Positions 1 through 9,100 of a stretch of DNA of 64,000 nt are shown in pieces. Under the pieces are notes generated by a model. The model saw only the letters and a list, made by a program, of their open reading frames with translations. It was not told where the DNA came from and did not search any database. Positions within the stretch are counted from its first letter, which is position 1. The number at the start of each line of letters is the position of its first letter. This stretch comes from Bradyrhizobium sp. AT1. GTDB lineage: Bacteria > Pseudomonadota > Alphaproteobacteria > Rhizobiales > Xanthobacteraceae. The position numbers and the translations under genes are program-made. The stretch is from assembly GCF_001590795.1 (NCBI RefSeq), contig NZ_JXDL01000001.1, forward strand, positions 3,313,720 to 3,377,719. Direction: 5' to 3'.

Positions 1-1
1 C

Positions 2-400
2 CTCGGCCGCTCCTATATCGGCTTCGAGCGCGACAAGACTTACGCGAAGGCCGCGGAGCAGCGCATCGCCGCGATCGAGCCGCTGCCGGAAGCCAGCCTC
101 GCCCCGTTCATGACCGCGCGCGAAGCGCCGCGCGTCGCGTTCTCCGAGCTGATCGAGCGCGGCATGATCATGCCCGGCACAAAACTGTTCGACGCCAAGA
201 AGAAGCTGGGGGCGTTGGTGCGCGCCGACGGCGCCATCATGTTCGGCGACAAGGTCGGCTCGATCCACCGCATCGGCGCGGTGGCGCAAGGCGCACAAGC
301 CTGCAACGGCTGGACGTTCTGGCACGTCGAGACCAAGAAGGGTCTCAAGCTGATCGACGAGCTGCGCGCCGAGATCCGCGCCGGCATGTCGGCGGAGTAG
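2..400 (+). CDS. ccrM: CcrM-type adenine DNA methyltransferase, C-terminal part (5' end outside window)
   Basis: The open frame enters from the left edge and ends at a TAG at 398-400. The visible 132 residues begin with the end of an N6-adenine methyltransferase fold (LGRSYIGFERD, the strand that follows the SAM region). They continue into the roughly 90-residue C-terminal extension (RAMA-like, with GALVRADG and GWTFWHVE) typical of alphaproteobacterial CcrM. CcrM methylates GANTC sites and is a cell-cycle regulator in the CtrA network. In Caulobacter the C-terminal extension takes part in DNA recognition. The catalytic DPPY motif lies outside the window, so the call rests on the C-terminal domain. 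Confidence 0.85.
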   Translation, partial: LGRSYIGFERDKTYAKAAEQRIAAIEPLPEASLAPFMTAREAPRVAFSELIERGMIMPGTKLFDAKKKLGALVRADGAIMFGDKVGSIHRIGAVAQGAQACNGWTFWHVETKKGLKLIDELRAEIRAGMSAE

Positions 401-411
401 GCTCCTCCCTT

Positions 412-517
412 CGTCATTCCGGGGCTCGCGAAGCGAGAATCCGGAATCCACCCAACTACGTCCCATGCCGCCCAATGGATTCCGGGTTCGCGCCAAGAAG
501 CGCGCCCCGGAATGACG
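412..517. repeat. Palindromic intergenic repeat (CGTCATTCCGGGG family)
   Basis: The element starts CGTCATTCCGGGG and ends CCCCGGAATGACG, so its two ends are inverted copies. Inside are further inverted pieces (GAATCCGGAATCC against GGATTCCGGG). It lies directly after ccrM and could fold into a long hairpin. A shorter relative with the same CGTCATTCC opening lies near 22712. It resembles the REP-like palindromes common between genes in Bradyrhizobium. No coding potential was seen. Confidence 0.7.
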
Positions 518-591
518 GCGTAATGGTTGAATGCTGCCCCAGCCAGGACTAAGCTCCCCGGATCAGCCTCCGTTCTGGCCGGCTTGGTCCG

Positions 592-918
592 ATGCGACGA
601 CAGTCCGAGACATTGCTGTTGGTGCCGCTGCTGCCGATCTTCCTGGTCGGCATGTTTCCGATGTTCCTGATCGCCCTGCTCGGCTTCTTCGGCCTCGCGC
701 TGTTCGGCGTACTCGTGATCTCCGTCGGGCTCGCCAGCAGCAACGAGGCGCACGACAATTTCAATCAAGATGTCATCGTGCACGGCTATGCGCGCGGATC
801 GGAGCGCAAGGCGCGCGCCTCCGATATGCATCTGGCCGCACGGCTCGGACTGCGCTTGGAAGCGGTCGGCGCGGCGATGGTCCTTACGGCGGCGATCGGC
901 CTTTGTTACGCCGGCTGA
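592..918 (+). CDS. Small two-helix membrane protein of unknown function
   Basis: A 108-residue protein that I do not assign to a family. Residues about 8-48 form a long hydrophobic stretch (LLLVPLLPIFLVGMFP then FLIALLGFFGLALFGVLVI), probably one or two membrane passes. A charged middle follows (NEAHDNFNQD, GSERKARASD), then a last hydrophobic segment near residues 92-106. It stands alone between the ccrM repeat and the GST gene, in the same direction. The start is ATG; no strong ribosome-binding site is visible, so translation is likely but not certain. Confidence 0.55.
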   Translation: MRRQSETLLLVPLLPIFLVGMFPMFLIALLGFFGLALFGVLVISVGLASSNEAHDNFNQDVIVHGYARGSERKARASDMHLAARLGLRLEAVGAAMVLTAAIGLCYAG

Positions 919-1047
919 TCTGCGCGGGGCGCAGGTACCGCCCGGCAAACTCGCCGGTTGCCCTCCTTTAGAAGGTTCGGGCAAGAGAAGACGACCCTGC
1001 GGCGACGACGCTGCGTTCGCGCTCGGCAAACAACACTGGGGAGATCA

Positions 1048-1737
1048 ATGATGCTCAAATTCTATTTCAATGGATCGCCGAACCCGACCAAGGTCGCGCT
1101 TTATCTGGAAGAGTCCGGCCTGCCTTACGAGCCGGTCAAGATCGACACCCGCAAGGGCGAGCAATTCACGGCGGACTATCTGAAGATCAATCCGAACGGC
1201 AAGGTGCCGGCGATCGACGACAACGGGACGATCGTGTTCGATTCGAACGCCATCCTGCTCTACCTCGCCGAGAAGACCGGCAAGTTCCTGCCCTCGGCCA
1301 GCGTGCGCGGCGAGACGCTGTCCTGGCTGATGTTCATCGCCACCGGCGTCGGGCCGTATTCGGGCCAGGCGGTGCACTTCAAGCATTTCGCGCCGAAGGA
1401 CCAGAACCACGACTACGCCCATAACCGCTACCAGTACGAGACCGATCGCCACTACACGATTCTCGACGGCCACCTCAAAGACCGCCGCTACATGGTCGGC
1501 GATACCTATTCGATCGTCGACATGGCGCTGTGGGGTTGGGCGCGGATGGTGCCGTTCAAGCTCGGCGACGACGCCTTTGCGCGCTACCCCAACGTGAAGC
1601 GGCTGGTGGACGAGGTCTCTGCGCGGCCGGCGGCGGCGCGCGCGATCGCGTTGAAGGACAAGTTCACCTTCAAGGCCGAGATGGACGACGAGGCGCGCGC
1701 CAACATGTTCAAGCACTTGACGACCAAGGTGGCCTGA
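1048..1737 (+). CDS. Glutathione S-transferase family protein
   Basis: A 229-residue soluble protein with the two-domain GST layout. The thioredoxin-like N-terminal half has YFNGSPNPTKVALYLEE, then NPNGKVPAI with the cis-proline, and a DSNAILLYLAE motif that binds the glutathione gamma-glutamyl group. The helical C-terminal domain contains YSIVDMALWGWARM. Two ATG codons in tandem (1048 and 1051) follow GGGGAG at 1038-1043, which decides the start. A longer frame upstream lacks family similarity. It is monocistronic and ends at a strong palindromic terminator. The substrate cannot be told from sequence. Confidence 0.88.
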   Translation: MMLKFYFNGSPNPTKVALYLEESGLPYEPVKIDTRKGEQFTADYLKINPNGKVPAIDDNGTIVFDSNAILLYLAEKTGKFLPSASVRGETLSWLMFIATGVGPYSGQAVHFKHFAPKDQNHDYAHNRYQYETDRHYTILDGHLKDRRYMVGDTYSIVDMALWGWARMVPFKLGDDAFARYPNVKRLVDEVSARPAAARAIALKDKFTFKAEMDDEARANMFKHLTTKVA

Positions 1738-1756
1738 GCGCACCACGACGCCGGCC

Positions 1757-1789
1757 GGGCCACGCGCATGCGCGTGGCCCTTTGCTTTG
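1757..1789 (+). terminator. Palindromic terminator after the GST gene
   Basis: A perfect 24-nt palindrome (GGGCCACGCGCA followed by its exact reverse complement, 1757-1780) is followed by TTTGCTTTG. It sits between the convergent GST and chemotaxis genes and could stop transcription from both sides, though the T-rich tract favours the plus direction. Confidence 0.75.
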
Positions 1790-1795
1790 CACGGC

Positions 1796-3805
1796 TCAGG
1801 CGGCGTGAACCGAGCTGAGGAACTTGGCAACTTCCTGCTTCAGCCGGTTGCTGTCGGCCGACAGCAACCGCGCCGCCGAGAGCACCTGCGATGAGGCTGA
1901 ACCGGTTTCGGACGCCCCGCGCTGCACGTCGCCAATGTTCGTCGAGACCCGCTGGGTGCCGTGAGCGGCCTGCAGCACGTTACGCGAGATTTCCTGCGTG
2001 GCCGCGCCCTGCTGCTCCACCGCGGCGGCGACCGCGGAGGAGATCTCCGACAGCCGCTCGATAGTGCCACTGATCTCTCTGATGGCGCCGACCGATTGCT
2101 CGGTCGCCGTCTGGATGCTTGCAATCTGCTGTCCGATCTCGCCGGTGGCCTTGGCGGTCTGCTCGGCCAGCGCCTTCACTTCGGTGGCGACGACGGCAAA
2201 GCCGCGGCCGGCATCGCCCGCACGAGCGGCCTCAATGGTGGCGTTCAGCGCCAGGAGGTTGGTCTGACCCGCGATGGTGCTGATCAGCTCGACCACGTCG
2301 CCGATCCGGGCCGCGGCCTTGGAGAGCTCGCCGACGCGATCGTTGGTCCGGCTGGCCTGGCCGACGGCTTCGCCCGCAATGCGTGCGGACTCCTGCACCT
2401 GGCGGGCGATCTCCCCGACCGAGGACGACAGCTCCTCGGTCGCGGTGGCGACCGCCTGGACATTCGCGGTCGCTTCCTGGGACGCAGAGGCCACCTCCGT
2501 CGACAGGTCCTGGGCCCGCGAAGCCGTCGTGGTCAAGGTGCCGGCGGAGGCTTCGAGCTCGCTCGACGCCGACGACACCGTGTTCACGATCTCGCCGACC
2601 GCCTGCTCGAACTGGTCGGCGAGCCTGACCATGTCCTTCTTGCGGCTTTCCGCCTGCCGCGCCTCGACCTCGGACTGCTCGGCGCGCATGCGCTCGGTGT
2701 CGATCATGTTGTCCTTGAAGACCTGGATCGCCTTGGCCATGTCGCCGATCTCGTCGGCCTTGCCGCGGCCGGGGATCTCGACCTCGAGATTGCCGCCGGC
2801 AAGCCGCCCCATCGCGCTCGTCATCGAGGCCAGGGGCCCGACGATGCTGCGCGCGATCAGGAACGCCACGATGGCGCCGAACAGGATGGCAAGGCCGCCT
2901 GCGATCGCCTGAATGGTCGTCGTGCTGGCGATCACGGCTTCGGCCTGGCTGCGCGAATCCTGATAGTCCTTCTTCAAGGTCGTTTCCGCGGCCTTGAGCC
3001 TGCCGATGCTGTCGACGATGAGGGGCGCGAGGCTCTTGTGATAGATCTCGTCGGCCTGAAGCATCGCGGCGGAGGTCGTCTCGAACGCCGATTTGTAGAG
3101 GCCGAGCGCGGTCTTCACCGGCGCCAGTGTCGAGCGCAGTTCCGTCGCCTGCGGGCTCTTCTCGAGCGCCGCGAGCCGTTGTGCCGCCCTGTCGACGCTG
3201 GCCCGGAAGTTCGCCGGCCCCTGCACGTCGCGCAAAGCCAGGAAACGCCAGTTTGCGATTCGGACCAGGAGGATCCTGGATTCGAGGTCGGCGACGAGGG
3301 CCGCGGTGTCTTCGTCGACGGCCGCACGCGCCACATCGACCAGCTTGCCGGTCTTGGTGGCGAGATCCTCGCCGCTCGGCAGCAACGTCGCCTTGCCGGT
3401 TCTCGCCTCGTTGACGGCGTCGCCGAGGTTGTCACGCAGGCGTCGCATTTTGCCGATGTCGTCGATCAGGCCGTTATAGAGCGCCCGCCGCTCCTCGGAG
3501 GCCGTTCCTTTTGCCCCGACCCGCAACAGCTCGATCGCCGCGGTCTCGCGCTCCTGCGCCTCTTTCATTGCGGGCTCGTTGGCGTCGTAGACGTAACGCA
3601 GATTGGCGCGCTGGATCGCCTGGAGATGGGTCGATATCTCCAAAACCCGCGCCGTGCTGTCCGAAAGTGCGGATTGCCTCGCGACTTGATCCTGCACCGC
3701 CCGCAAATTCCAGACGGCAACCACCGCCATCACGAGGCCAACCGCCACCAGGGCCATGAAGCCTGCGTACAGGCGTCCCCTGATCCGCAAACGAAACTTC
3801 GGCAT
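1796..3805 (-). CDS. Methyl-accepting chemotaxis protein
   Basis: A 669-residue membrane chemoreceptor. The N-terminal helix (about residues 12-34, [21 protein letters not shown]) and a second helix (about 300-325, [18 protein letters not shown]) bracket a periplasmic, mostly helical sensor domain. A HAMP linker follows ([30 protein letters not shown]), then a signalling domain whose hairpin tip reads [20 protein letters not shown], diagnostic for the family. It would pass signals to CheA/CheW. I start at ATG 3805; a GTG two codons upstream with GGTGG before it is possible. No che genes are nearby, so it is an orphan receptor with unknown ligand. Confidence 0.93.
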   Translation of the reverse strand: MPKFRLRIRGRLYAGFMALVAVGLVMAVVAVWNLRAVQDQVARQSALSDSTARVLEISTHLQAIQRANLRYVYDANEPAMKEAQERETAAIELLRVGAKGTASEERRALYNGLIDDIGKMRRLRDNLGDAVNEARTGKATLLPSGEDLATKTGKLVDVARAAVDEDTAALVADLESRILLVRIANWRFLALRDVQGPANFRASVDRAAQRLAALEKSPQATELRSTLAPVKTALGLYKSAFETTSAAMLQADEIYHKSLAPLIVDSIGRLKAAETTLKKDYQDSRSQAEAVIASTTTIQAIAGGLAILFGAIVAFLIARSIVGPLASMTSAMGRLAGGNLEVEIPGRGKADEIGDMAKAIQVFKDNMIDTERMRAEQSEVEARQAESRKKDMVRLADQFEQAVGEIVNTVSSASSELEASAGTLTTTASRAQDLSTEVASASQEATANVQAVATATEELSSSVGEIARQVQESARIAGEAVGQASRTNDRVGELSKAAARIGDVVELISTIAGQTNLLALNATIEAARAGDAGRGFAVVATEVKALAEQTAKATGEIGQQIASIQTATEQSVGAIREISGTIERLSEISSAVAAAVEQQGAATQEISRNVLQAAHGTQRVSTNIGDVQRGASETGSASSQVLSAARLLSADSNRLKQEVAKFLSSVHAA

Positions 3806-4064
3806 TCCCACTGTCCACCCAGATGCATTCCACTTCGAGCGGCCGAACGCTTCCGGCGATCGTCACCGGCCACCCTGACAGCCGCGCGCCGCATCCATGC
3901 GACCCACGCTGCACCGCGACACAATGGCGGACACTCGTTAATTGAACCTTCAAATTGTTCGCGCGCGCACGTGTCGTCGCACGTAAGGTCTGCTGATTTT
4001 ATCGGCAGCTATGCGAAGTCGTGCAAGAATCCGCAGCGGCATGCATAGCGCGGCATGCAAGCGT

Positions 4065-6611
4065 TTACTGCGCACCGACCTGCTGCAGTTTGCCAAGCGC
4101 GTGCTCGACCACTTCCAGCGTGTACGGCTTCTGGACCACCGGCACCGAGGCGAGCTCCTCCGGCAACGGCGCGCGCTCGCCGTAGCCGGTCGCGAAGATG
4201 AAGGGCACCCCGATCTCTTTCAGCTTCTGCGCCACCTTGATGCTGCTCTCGCTGCCGAGGTTGAGATCCAGCAAGGCAAAGCTCGGCCGGGTGCGCTCGA
4301 TCGCGCGCAGCGCCTGATCGACGCTTGCGGCGGTGTCGACATGGCGGGCGCCGAGATCGAGCAGGATGACCTCGGCCGCCATGGCGATGATCAAATTGTC
4401 CTCGACGATCAGCGCGGTTTCGGACAGCCGGGGACGACTGGATTGCTGTTCCTCGATGCGCATGGCGGCTCCTGCTATTGACGGCACCAGTTCGACGAAA
4501 TTGGCGGGAATGACGAACTTCGCCTGCACGCCCAGCAGGTCGAAGCGGATTTCGGCATCGCCCTTGAGATCGAACGGCACCGAGCGCTCGATGATCGTGG
4601 TGCCGAAGCCGCGCCGCGTGGGTGGCTGCACCGGCGGGCCGCCGCTTTCCTTCCATTCGATCACGAGGCTCGACGCGGGATCGAGGCTCCAGACAATTTC
4701 GACACTGCCGGTGGAATCGGCGAGCGCGCCATATTTGGCGGAATTGGTCATCATCTCGTGTACGACGAGGGCGAGCGTGGCAAATGCCTTGGGATCGAGC
4801 GCGACGTCTGGCCCGCTTATCTTCACCCGGCCTGCACGTGCCCCGAGGTAGGCGCCGGCTTCCGACTCGACAAGGGTCCGCAGCGCCACCGGCGCCCAGT
4901 TCAGATTGGTGATCTGGTCGTGGGCGCGGGCCAGCGCCTGGATGCGGCCGCCGAGAACGCCGGCAAACTCCTCCACGCTCGTCGCGGTGTCCTTGCTCTG
5001 CGCCACCAGGGCGCGAACCAGGCTCAGGATGTTGCGGACGCGGTGATTGAGCTCGGCGATCATCAGCTCCTGCCGCTCCTGCGCCCCGCGGCGCTCGTGC
5101 GCGGCGAGATCGGACAATTGCAGGATGACCTCCAGCAGCGTGACGCGCAGGCTCTCGGCGATGCGGATATCGGCCGCCGACCACGGCTTCGACTGGCCCG
5201 CCACCGTCTCCTGCCAGAGCTCGAAACTCTTGCGCGGCGTCAACCTCGGCCCGTTCGGGCCCTCGTCGTAGACCTTGTTGGGGGCGCCCGCCCAGTTCAC
5301 CGAACGCGTGACCTCGCGCCGGAAGAAGATCAGGCAATCGCGCGGCGTTCGCGAGATCGGGATGGCGAGAAACCCCGCGGCGCGGTCCCGGAAGGACTGA
5401 CCGGCGGCATAGACCTTGGCGATCTCGGCGCTGGCGAAGATCCGTCCCGGCGAATTTCGGTTGATGAAGGCAACGAGGTCCTTCACCTCGTCTTCGGTCG
5501 GCGTGTCTCCTTGAAGCGCGATCTTGTTGTCGGACCACACCGCGATGCCGTCGCAGTCGATCATCTTGCGATAGTCGCCGAGGAAGTCGACGATCGCGCG
5601 ACGGCTGTGCTCGTGGGAGGCCGCGATCTCGATCAACCGCTCCTGCACCTGATGGGCGCGGGCTTCATAGGCGACGTCGCCCTCGCGTTCGCGCCCCTCG
5701 ACGATCCAGGAGAACATCTGCCCGAACAGCTCGGAGGCCGTCCGCTTGTCGAACGAGATGTAGCGCGGCGAATAATGATGACAGGCGAACAGCCCCCACA
5801 GCTTGCCATCGCGCAGGATCGACACCGACATCGAGGCCGCCACCCCCATGTTGCGCAGATATTCGATATGGATTGGCGATACCGAGCGCAGCACGCTCAT
5901 CGAAAGGTCGAGCAAGCCCGCATTGTGCGTCGCCGTCGACGTCAGCGCAGCCGGCCTGGCATTGACGTCGGCGATGATGCGCAGCCAGTTGCGCTGATAG
6001 AGAGCACGCGCCTGCCTTGGGATATCCGACGCGGGATAACGCAGGCCGAGGAAGGATTCGAGCCCCGTCTCCGCCGTCTCCGCGATCACCTCGCCCGATC
6101 CGTCCGGGTGAAACTGATAGACCATGACGCGGTCGAAGCCGGTCAGCGCCTTGAGCTGGCGCGCCGCCTCCCGCGCGAGATCCGTCATGCCGCGCGTCTT
6201 GCGGATCCGTTCCAGCATCAGGCGGACGAGCTCGCCGGAATTGACGCCGGGCTCGTGGACGCTCGGCTCCGCCTCGACGACGAGGTAGACGCCGGAGAAA
6301 TGGATCGCGAGATCGTAGAGCGGCCTGCCGGCCTGAAGCTCGACACCGAACAGACGCTCGGTCGCATCCGGCCCGATCAAATGGTCGACGCGGCTGCGGA
6401 TGGTTTCGACAGCGGCCTCCGAGATGACGGTCGATAGCGGCCGCTGGAGCAGGTCGGCAACGTCGCTTCCGAGAAAGTCGCCAACATTGTCCGAGGCCAT
6501 GCAGATCGTGAAATCAGAGAGCACGGCGAGCATGAAGCCAAACGGCTGCACGCTGCCGGGAATGTGGATCGGCTCGCGATCGCAATTGGTGAGATCGATC
6601 GCCTCGTTCAT
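4065..6611 (-). CDS. bphP: Bacteriophytochrome: PAS-GAF-PHY, HWE histidine kinase and receiver domain
   Basis: An 848-residue red/far-red photoreceptor kinase. Cys10 in TNCDREPIHIPGS is the usual biliverdin attachment site. The GAF domain has PASDIP at 193-198 (Asp196) and the paired histidines at 278-279. The PHY tongue has PRKSF at 459-463. The kinase is of the HWE type: His523 in ELNHRVRN is the phosphorylation site and IEWKESGGP supplies the W-x-E motif. A C-terminal receiver domain (about 732-845) has acceptor Asp782 in LLDLNLG. The order matches Agrobacterium Agp2. Its start overlaps the heme oxygenase stop by 4 nt (ATGA), so chromophore and apoprotein are made from one transcript. Confidence 0.95.
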   Translation of the reverse strand: MNEAIDLTNCDREPIHIPGSVQPFGFMLAVLSDFTICMASDNVGDFLGSDVADLLQRPLSTVISEAAVETIRSRVDHLIGPDATERLFGVELQAGRPLYDLAIHFSGVYLVVEAEPSVHEPGVNSGELVRLMLERIRKTRGMTDLAREAARQLKALTGFDRVMVYQFHPDGSGEVIAETAETGLESFLGLRYPASDIPRQARALYQRNWLRIIADVNARPAALTSTATHNAGLLDLSMSVLRSVSPIHIEYLRNMGVAASMSVSILRDGKLWGLFACHHYSPRYISFDKRTASELFGQMFSWIVEGREREGDVAYEARAHQVQERLIEIAASHEHSRRAIVDFLGDYRKMIDCDGIAVWSDNKIALQGDTPTEDEVKDLVAFINRNSPGRIFASAEIAKVYAAGQSFRDRAAGFLAIPISRTPRDCLIFFRREVTRSVNWAGAPNKVYDEGPNGPRLTPRKSFELWQETVAGQSKPWSAADIRIAESLRVTLLEVILQLSDLAAHERRGAQERQELMIAELNHRVRNILSLVRALVAQSKDTATSVEEFAGVLGGRIQALARAHDQITNLNWAPVALRTLVESEAGAYLGARAGRVKISGPDVALDPKAFATLALVVHEMMTNSAKYGALADSTGSVEIVWSLDPASSLVIEWKESGGPPVQPPTRRGFGTTIIERSVPFDLKGDAEIRFDLLGVQAKFVIPANFVELVPSIAGAAMRIEEQQSSRPRLSETALIVEDNLIIAMAAEVILLDLGARHVDTAASVDQALRAIERTRPSFALLDLNLGSESSIKVAQKLKEIGVPFIFATGYGERAPLPEELASVPVVQKPYTLEVVEHALGKLQQVGAQ

Positions 6612-7192
6612 GCGCGGTCCGCCGCCTGCTCGAAGGCGGCAAAGGCGACCCGCGCCGCCGCGATCACCTCGACCTCGTTGCAGTCCTCCTCGCTTTCGAG
6701 CTTTGACAGGAAACTCTGCCAGAGCCTCCTGCCTGCGCCGTGGCGGAGATAGGTGCAGGCCTCGCGGATGCGCGGATCGTTCGCATCGGCGACGGTCTTC
6801 AGCAGAAACTTCGCGCCGAGCCGGGAGCCCTCCAGCACGTACATGGTGCCGAGCATGCCGCTGTGCGTGAGCGGCGGCACAGAGACTGCCGGCGAAGCGG
6901 TTGCACCGAGGCGCCCGAGATCGGCCGCGATGGCAGCACTCCGCGACCGTTCCGGCCAGTCGGGAAAGATGCGATCCACACCAGCATCCGCCAGGGCGGC
7001 TTCAAGCGGAAGAAGTGCACCGGCACTGGCACCGAGGAAGCGGCGATAGCCGGCAAGGCCGGACAGGTCGAACGCCGACAATTGCGCATCGAGCTCGCGA
7101 TGGGCATCCGATGTCGCATCTCGTAGGCGTTGACGGAGTCCGGAATGGCTGCGGCCCGCATGTGTCGTCACGTCCGAAGCCCCAACCAGCAT
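6608..7192 (-). CDS. bphO: Biliverdin-producing heme oxygenase
   Basis: A 194-residue helical protein of the bacterial heme oxygenase family. It shows the proximal-His region (ATSDAHRELDAQL) near the N-terminus and the distal helix motif (GMLGTMYVLEGSRLGA) in the middle. It opens heme to biliverdin IX-alpha, the chromophore of the downstream bacteriophytochrome, with which it overlaps by 4 nt. The start at 7192 is chosen because GGGA lies about 6 nt upstream and the length then fits the family. A longer upstream reading adds 24 residues of low similarity. Confidence 0.92.
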   Translation of the reverse strand: MLVGASDVTTHAGRSHSGLRQRLRDATSDAHRELDAQLSAFDLSGLAGYRRFLGASAGALLPLEAALADAGVDRIFPDWPERSRSAAIAADLGRLGATASPAVSVPPLTHSGMLGTMYVLEGSRLGAKFLLKTVADANDPRIREACTYLRHGAGRRLWQSFLSKLESEEDCNEVEVIAAARVAFAAFEQAADRA

Positions 7193-7280
7193 GCAATTCC
7201 CAAAAGCCCATGGTCTCGGGCGCGATTGCCCCAGCAACCCACCCAAACGTTCGAGGCGCTGCAAAGGTTCCCGAGGGTTC

Positions 7281-7317
7281 GAGCCGGAAGCGGCACGGGC
7301 GGCGCCGCTTCCGGCTC
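7281..7317 (-). terminator. Strong hairpin between the DUF1127 gene and bphO
   Basis: A 14-bp perfect stem (GAGCCGGAAGCGGC, 7281-7294, against 7304-7317) with a 9-nt loop lies just after the stop of the DUF1127 gene and before bphO. No good T-run follows on the minus strand. It may act as a Rho-assisted stop or a transcript-stabilising 3' end. Confidence 0.5.
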
Positions 7318-7323
7318 GCCTGT

Positions 7324-7539
7324 TTATTTACGCCGGACAAGCCTATCCAGTTCGTAGGCTAGCTCGGCCCGGGTCATCCCGAAGTCCTGAAGCTCCCGCT
7401 CGCTCAGGGCGGCGAGTTGGCAGCATTGGCGAGAGCGCTGCCGCCGGATCCGGACCATCTCCGCCAGCGTCCGCCAGACCGGCACGATCCATGTCAATCG
7501 GGACGGACGCCGCAAGCTGGTCAACCAGAGGGCGCTCAA
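7324..7539 (-). CDS. DUF1127 small basic protein
   Basis: A 71-residue, arginine-rich protein. The C-terminal half carries the DUF1127 pattern (LAALSERELQDFGMTRAEL), with the L-x-D-[IF]-G core followed by a helix. Family members are abundant in Rhizobiales, and some small ones are linked to RNA turnover and phosphate or carbon metabolism in Agrobacterium. The N-terminal 40 residues are longer than in the minimal family. It is transcribed in the same direction as the SnoaL-like gene 4 nt upstream (stop of that gene at 7544), so they may be cotranscribed. Confidence 0.8.
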   Translation of the reverse strand: MSALWLTSLRRPSRLTWIVPVWRTLAEMVRIRRQRSRQCCQLAALSERELQDFGMTRAELAYELDRLVRRK

Positions 7540-7543
7540 GCCG

Positions 7544-7987
7544 CTAGCCCGCGGCCCGTGCTGCCGTTTGCGGATACGGACCCAGCGCCCTCTCGGTCAG
7601 GATCGAGTCGCAGTATTCGCGGATCTCCTTGATCTTGCCGTCCTCGAGACGAAACACCAGGCAGTAGTCGTTGTCGTAGCGCACCCCTTCGTGCGTGACG
7701 TTGTCGCCCTTGGCTTCGACGACGACCACGTCGCCATCGGCGATGAAGCGGTGCGCGACCGTACGCGTGCGGTCGCGCAGGCGGGTGCGCACATAGCCGT
7801 GGAGATCGTTGAGGATGGCCTGCTTGCCCGAAAAGGTCCGCGACCAGGAATATTGGCCGGTCACGACCCATTTGGCATCCTCGGCAAGGCTCGCGGTGAA
7901 CAGCGCACGGTCGCGCGCGGCCGGGTCGGGATTGGCGGCAGCTGCGAAAATATCCTGCATCAGTTTCTTGTTGGTGGCAGCGCTCAT
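7544..7987 (-). CDS. SnoaL/NTF2-like protein
   Basis: A 147-residue protein with the cone-shaped NTF2-like fold suggested by its pattern: an N-terminal helix (NKKLMQDIFAAA), a W-containing strand (AKWVVTGQYSWSRTF), then beta strands (VVVVEAKGDNVTHEGVRYDNDYCLVFRLEDGKIKEIREYCD). Such proteins are small-molecule isomerases, dehydratases or binding proteins. The reaction here is unknown. The start at 7987 has GGAGA about 8 nt upstream; a reading from 8047 is less likely. It is divergent from the LysR regulator, which probably controls it. Confidence 0.82.
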   Translation of the reverse strand: MSAATNKKLMQDIFAAAANPDPAARDRALFTASLAEDAKWVVTGQYSWSRTFSGKQAILNDLHGYVRTRLRDRTRTVAHRFIADGDVVVVEAKGDNVTHEGVRYDNDYCLVFRLEDGKIKEIREYCDSILTERALGPYPQTAARAAG

Positions 7988-8078
7988 GGCGGCATCTCCG
8001 TTTGGTGAGAACACCGAGATCATCGTCGGCCGATCTCCATTCTTCAAATCGATAGTAGATATGATATGTATTCACCTG
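7988..8078. promoter_or_regulatory. Divergent promoter region between the SnoaL-like gene and lysR
   Basis: This 91-nt spacer is AT-richer than its surroundings and contains ATCGATAGTAGATATGATAT just before the lysR start. T-N11-A arrangements with partial dyad symmetry, as LysR proteins bind, can be drawn here. No exact operator can be fixed by eye. Confidence 0.45.
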
Positions 8079-8993
8079 ATGAATTTGAATTCGCTCGACC
8101 TGAACCTGCTGACCGCGCTCGACGCCTTGCTGCGCGAGGCCAGTGTCAGTCGCGCCGCGCTTCGGATGGGCCTGTCTCAGCCGGCGGCGAGCCATGCATT
8201 GCAGCGCTTGCGCGACATTCTCGGCGATCCCCTGCTGGTGCGCACCGGCGCACGCATGGAGCTGACGCCGCGGGCGCAGGCCCTGCGCGCGCCGCTCGCG
8301 CAGGCGCTCGACCAGGTGCGCGGGCTGTTCGTGCCCGACGATTTCGACGCCGCGCGCAGCGAGCGGCAATTCCGCCTGATGATGCCGGACCTGGCGGTCG
8401 AGCTGCTGATGCCGCCGCTGATGGAGAAGGTGACGCGGGCCGCGCCCAACGTCCGCATCGACGTCGTGCCGTGGCGGGGACCTGCGATCTTCCACGCCGA
8501 GTTTGCCCAAACCATCGACCTCGTGATCTCGATCGGCAATGCCTTCAAAGGCTTTCACCGCCAGCTGCTCTACACCGACAGCGATGCCCTCGCGGTGCGG
8601 CGCGGCCACCCCTGGGCCGCGAAGCTGAAGCGGCGTGAGACCTTCCTAGCCGCGCGCCATGTCGGCGTGATCATCCGCGGCAGCAATGAGGATTTGATCG
8701 ATACCTGGCTGCGCGCCAAAGGCATCGAGCGGCACATTTCGCTGGTGGTGTCAGGCTATCTGGAAGCGCTGCATGTCGCCGCGCGGACCGACCTTGTCGC
8801 CTTCGTGCCACGCCGCCTGATCGCGGCGCTATCGAAACAGCTCGGCCTCGTCACGGTGACGCCGCCGCTCGACCCAGGGATCGACGAACAGTTCATGTTC
8901 CACCCGACGCGGGCGCAGATGGACCCCGGCTCGATCTGGCTGCGACGGCTGATGCTTCAGACCGGACGGGAGCTGGAGCAAAAATCTTCGTAG
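8079..8993 (+). CDS. LysR-family transcriptional regulator
   Basis: A 304-residue regulator. The winged helix-turn-helix occupies about residues 5-62 (LDLNLLTALDALLREASVSRAALRMGLSQPAASHALQRLR, then LVRTGARMELTPRA). A two-lobed effector-binding domain fills the rest, resembling the NodD/LinR-like branch (QFRLMMPDLAVELLMPPLM). The start at 8079 gives the typical length; an in-frame ATG at 8061 is also possible. It is divergent from the SnoaL-like gene, the usual target geometry for LysR regulators. The inducer is unknown. Confidence 0.9.
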   Translation: MNLNSLDLNLLTALDALLREASVSRAALRMGLSQPAASHALQRLRDILGDPLLVRTGARMELTPRAQALRAPLAQALDQVRGLFVPDDFDAARSERQFRLMMPDLAVELLMPPLMEKVTRAAPNVRIDVVPWRGPAIFHAEFAQTIDLVISIGNAFKGFHRQLLYTDSDALAVRRGHPWAAKLKRRETFLAARHVGVIIRGSNEDLIDTWLRAKGIERHISLVVSGYLEALHVAARTDLVAFVPRRLIAALSKQLGLVTVTPPLDPGIDEQFMFHPTRAQMDPGSIWLRRLMLQTGRELEQKSS

Positions 8994-9091
8994 GTCGGAT
9001 TAGCCGAAGGCGTAATCCGCCAACCTCGTCGAGACATGGGGGGTTGCGCCGAGCAAATGCGCTTTGCGCATCTGCTCAGCTAACCCACCCT
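8994..9091. repeat. Composite palindromic repeat between convergent lysR and gst genes
   Basis: Two inverted repeats lie in tandem. GGATTAgccgaaggcgTAATCC spans 8998-9019. A larger one opens GGGTTGCGCCGAGCAAATGCGC at 9041 and closes GCGCATCTGCTCAGCTAACCC at 9086. Both occupy the entire spacer between convergent genes and may serve as a two-way terminator. They look like a REP-type mobile palindrome. Confidence 0.65.
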
Positions 9092-9100
9092 CAAGAGCTG

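Noticed and set aside
1961-4048. A 695-codon frame opposite the chemotaxis gene
   Set aside because: The composition is that of an antisense shadow. The chemoreceptor on the other strand is unambiguous.
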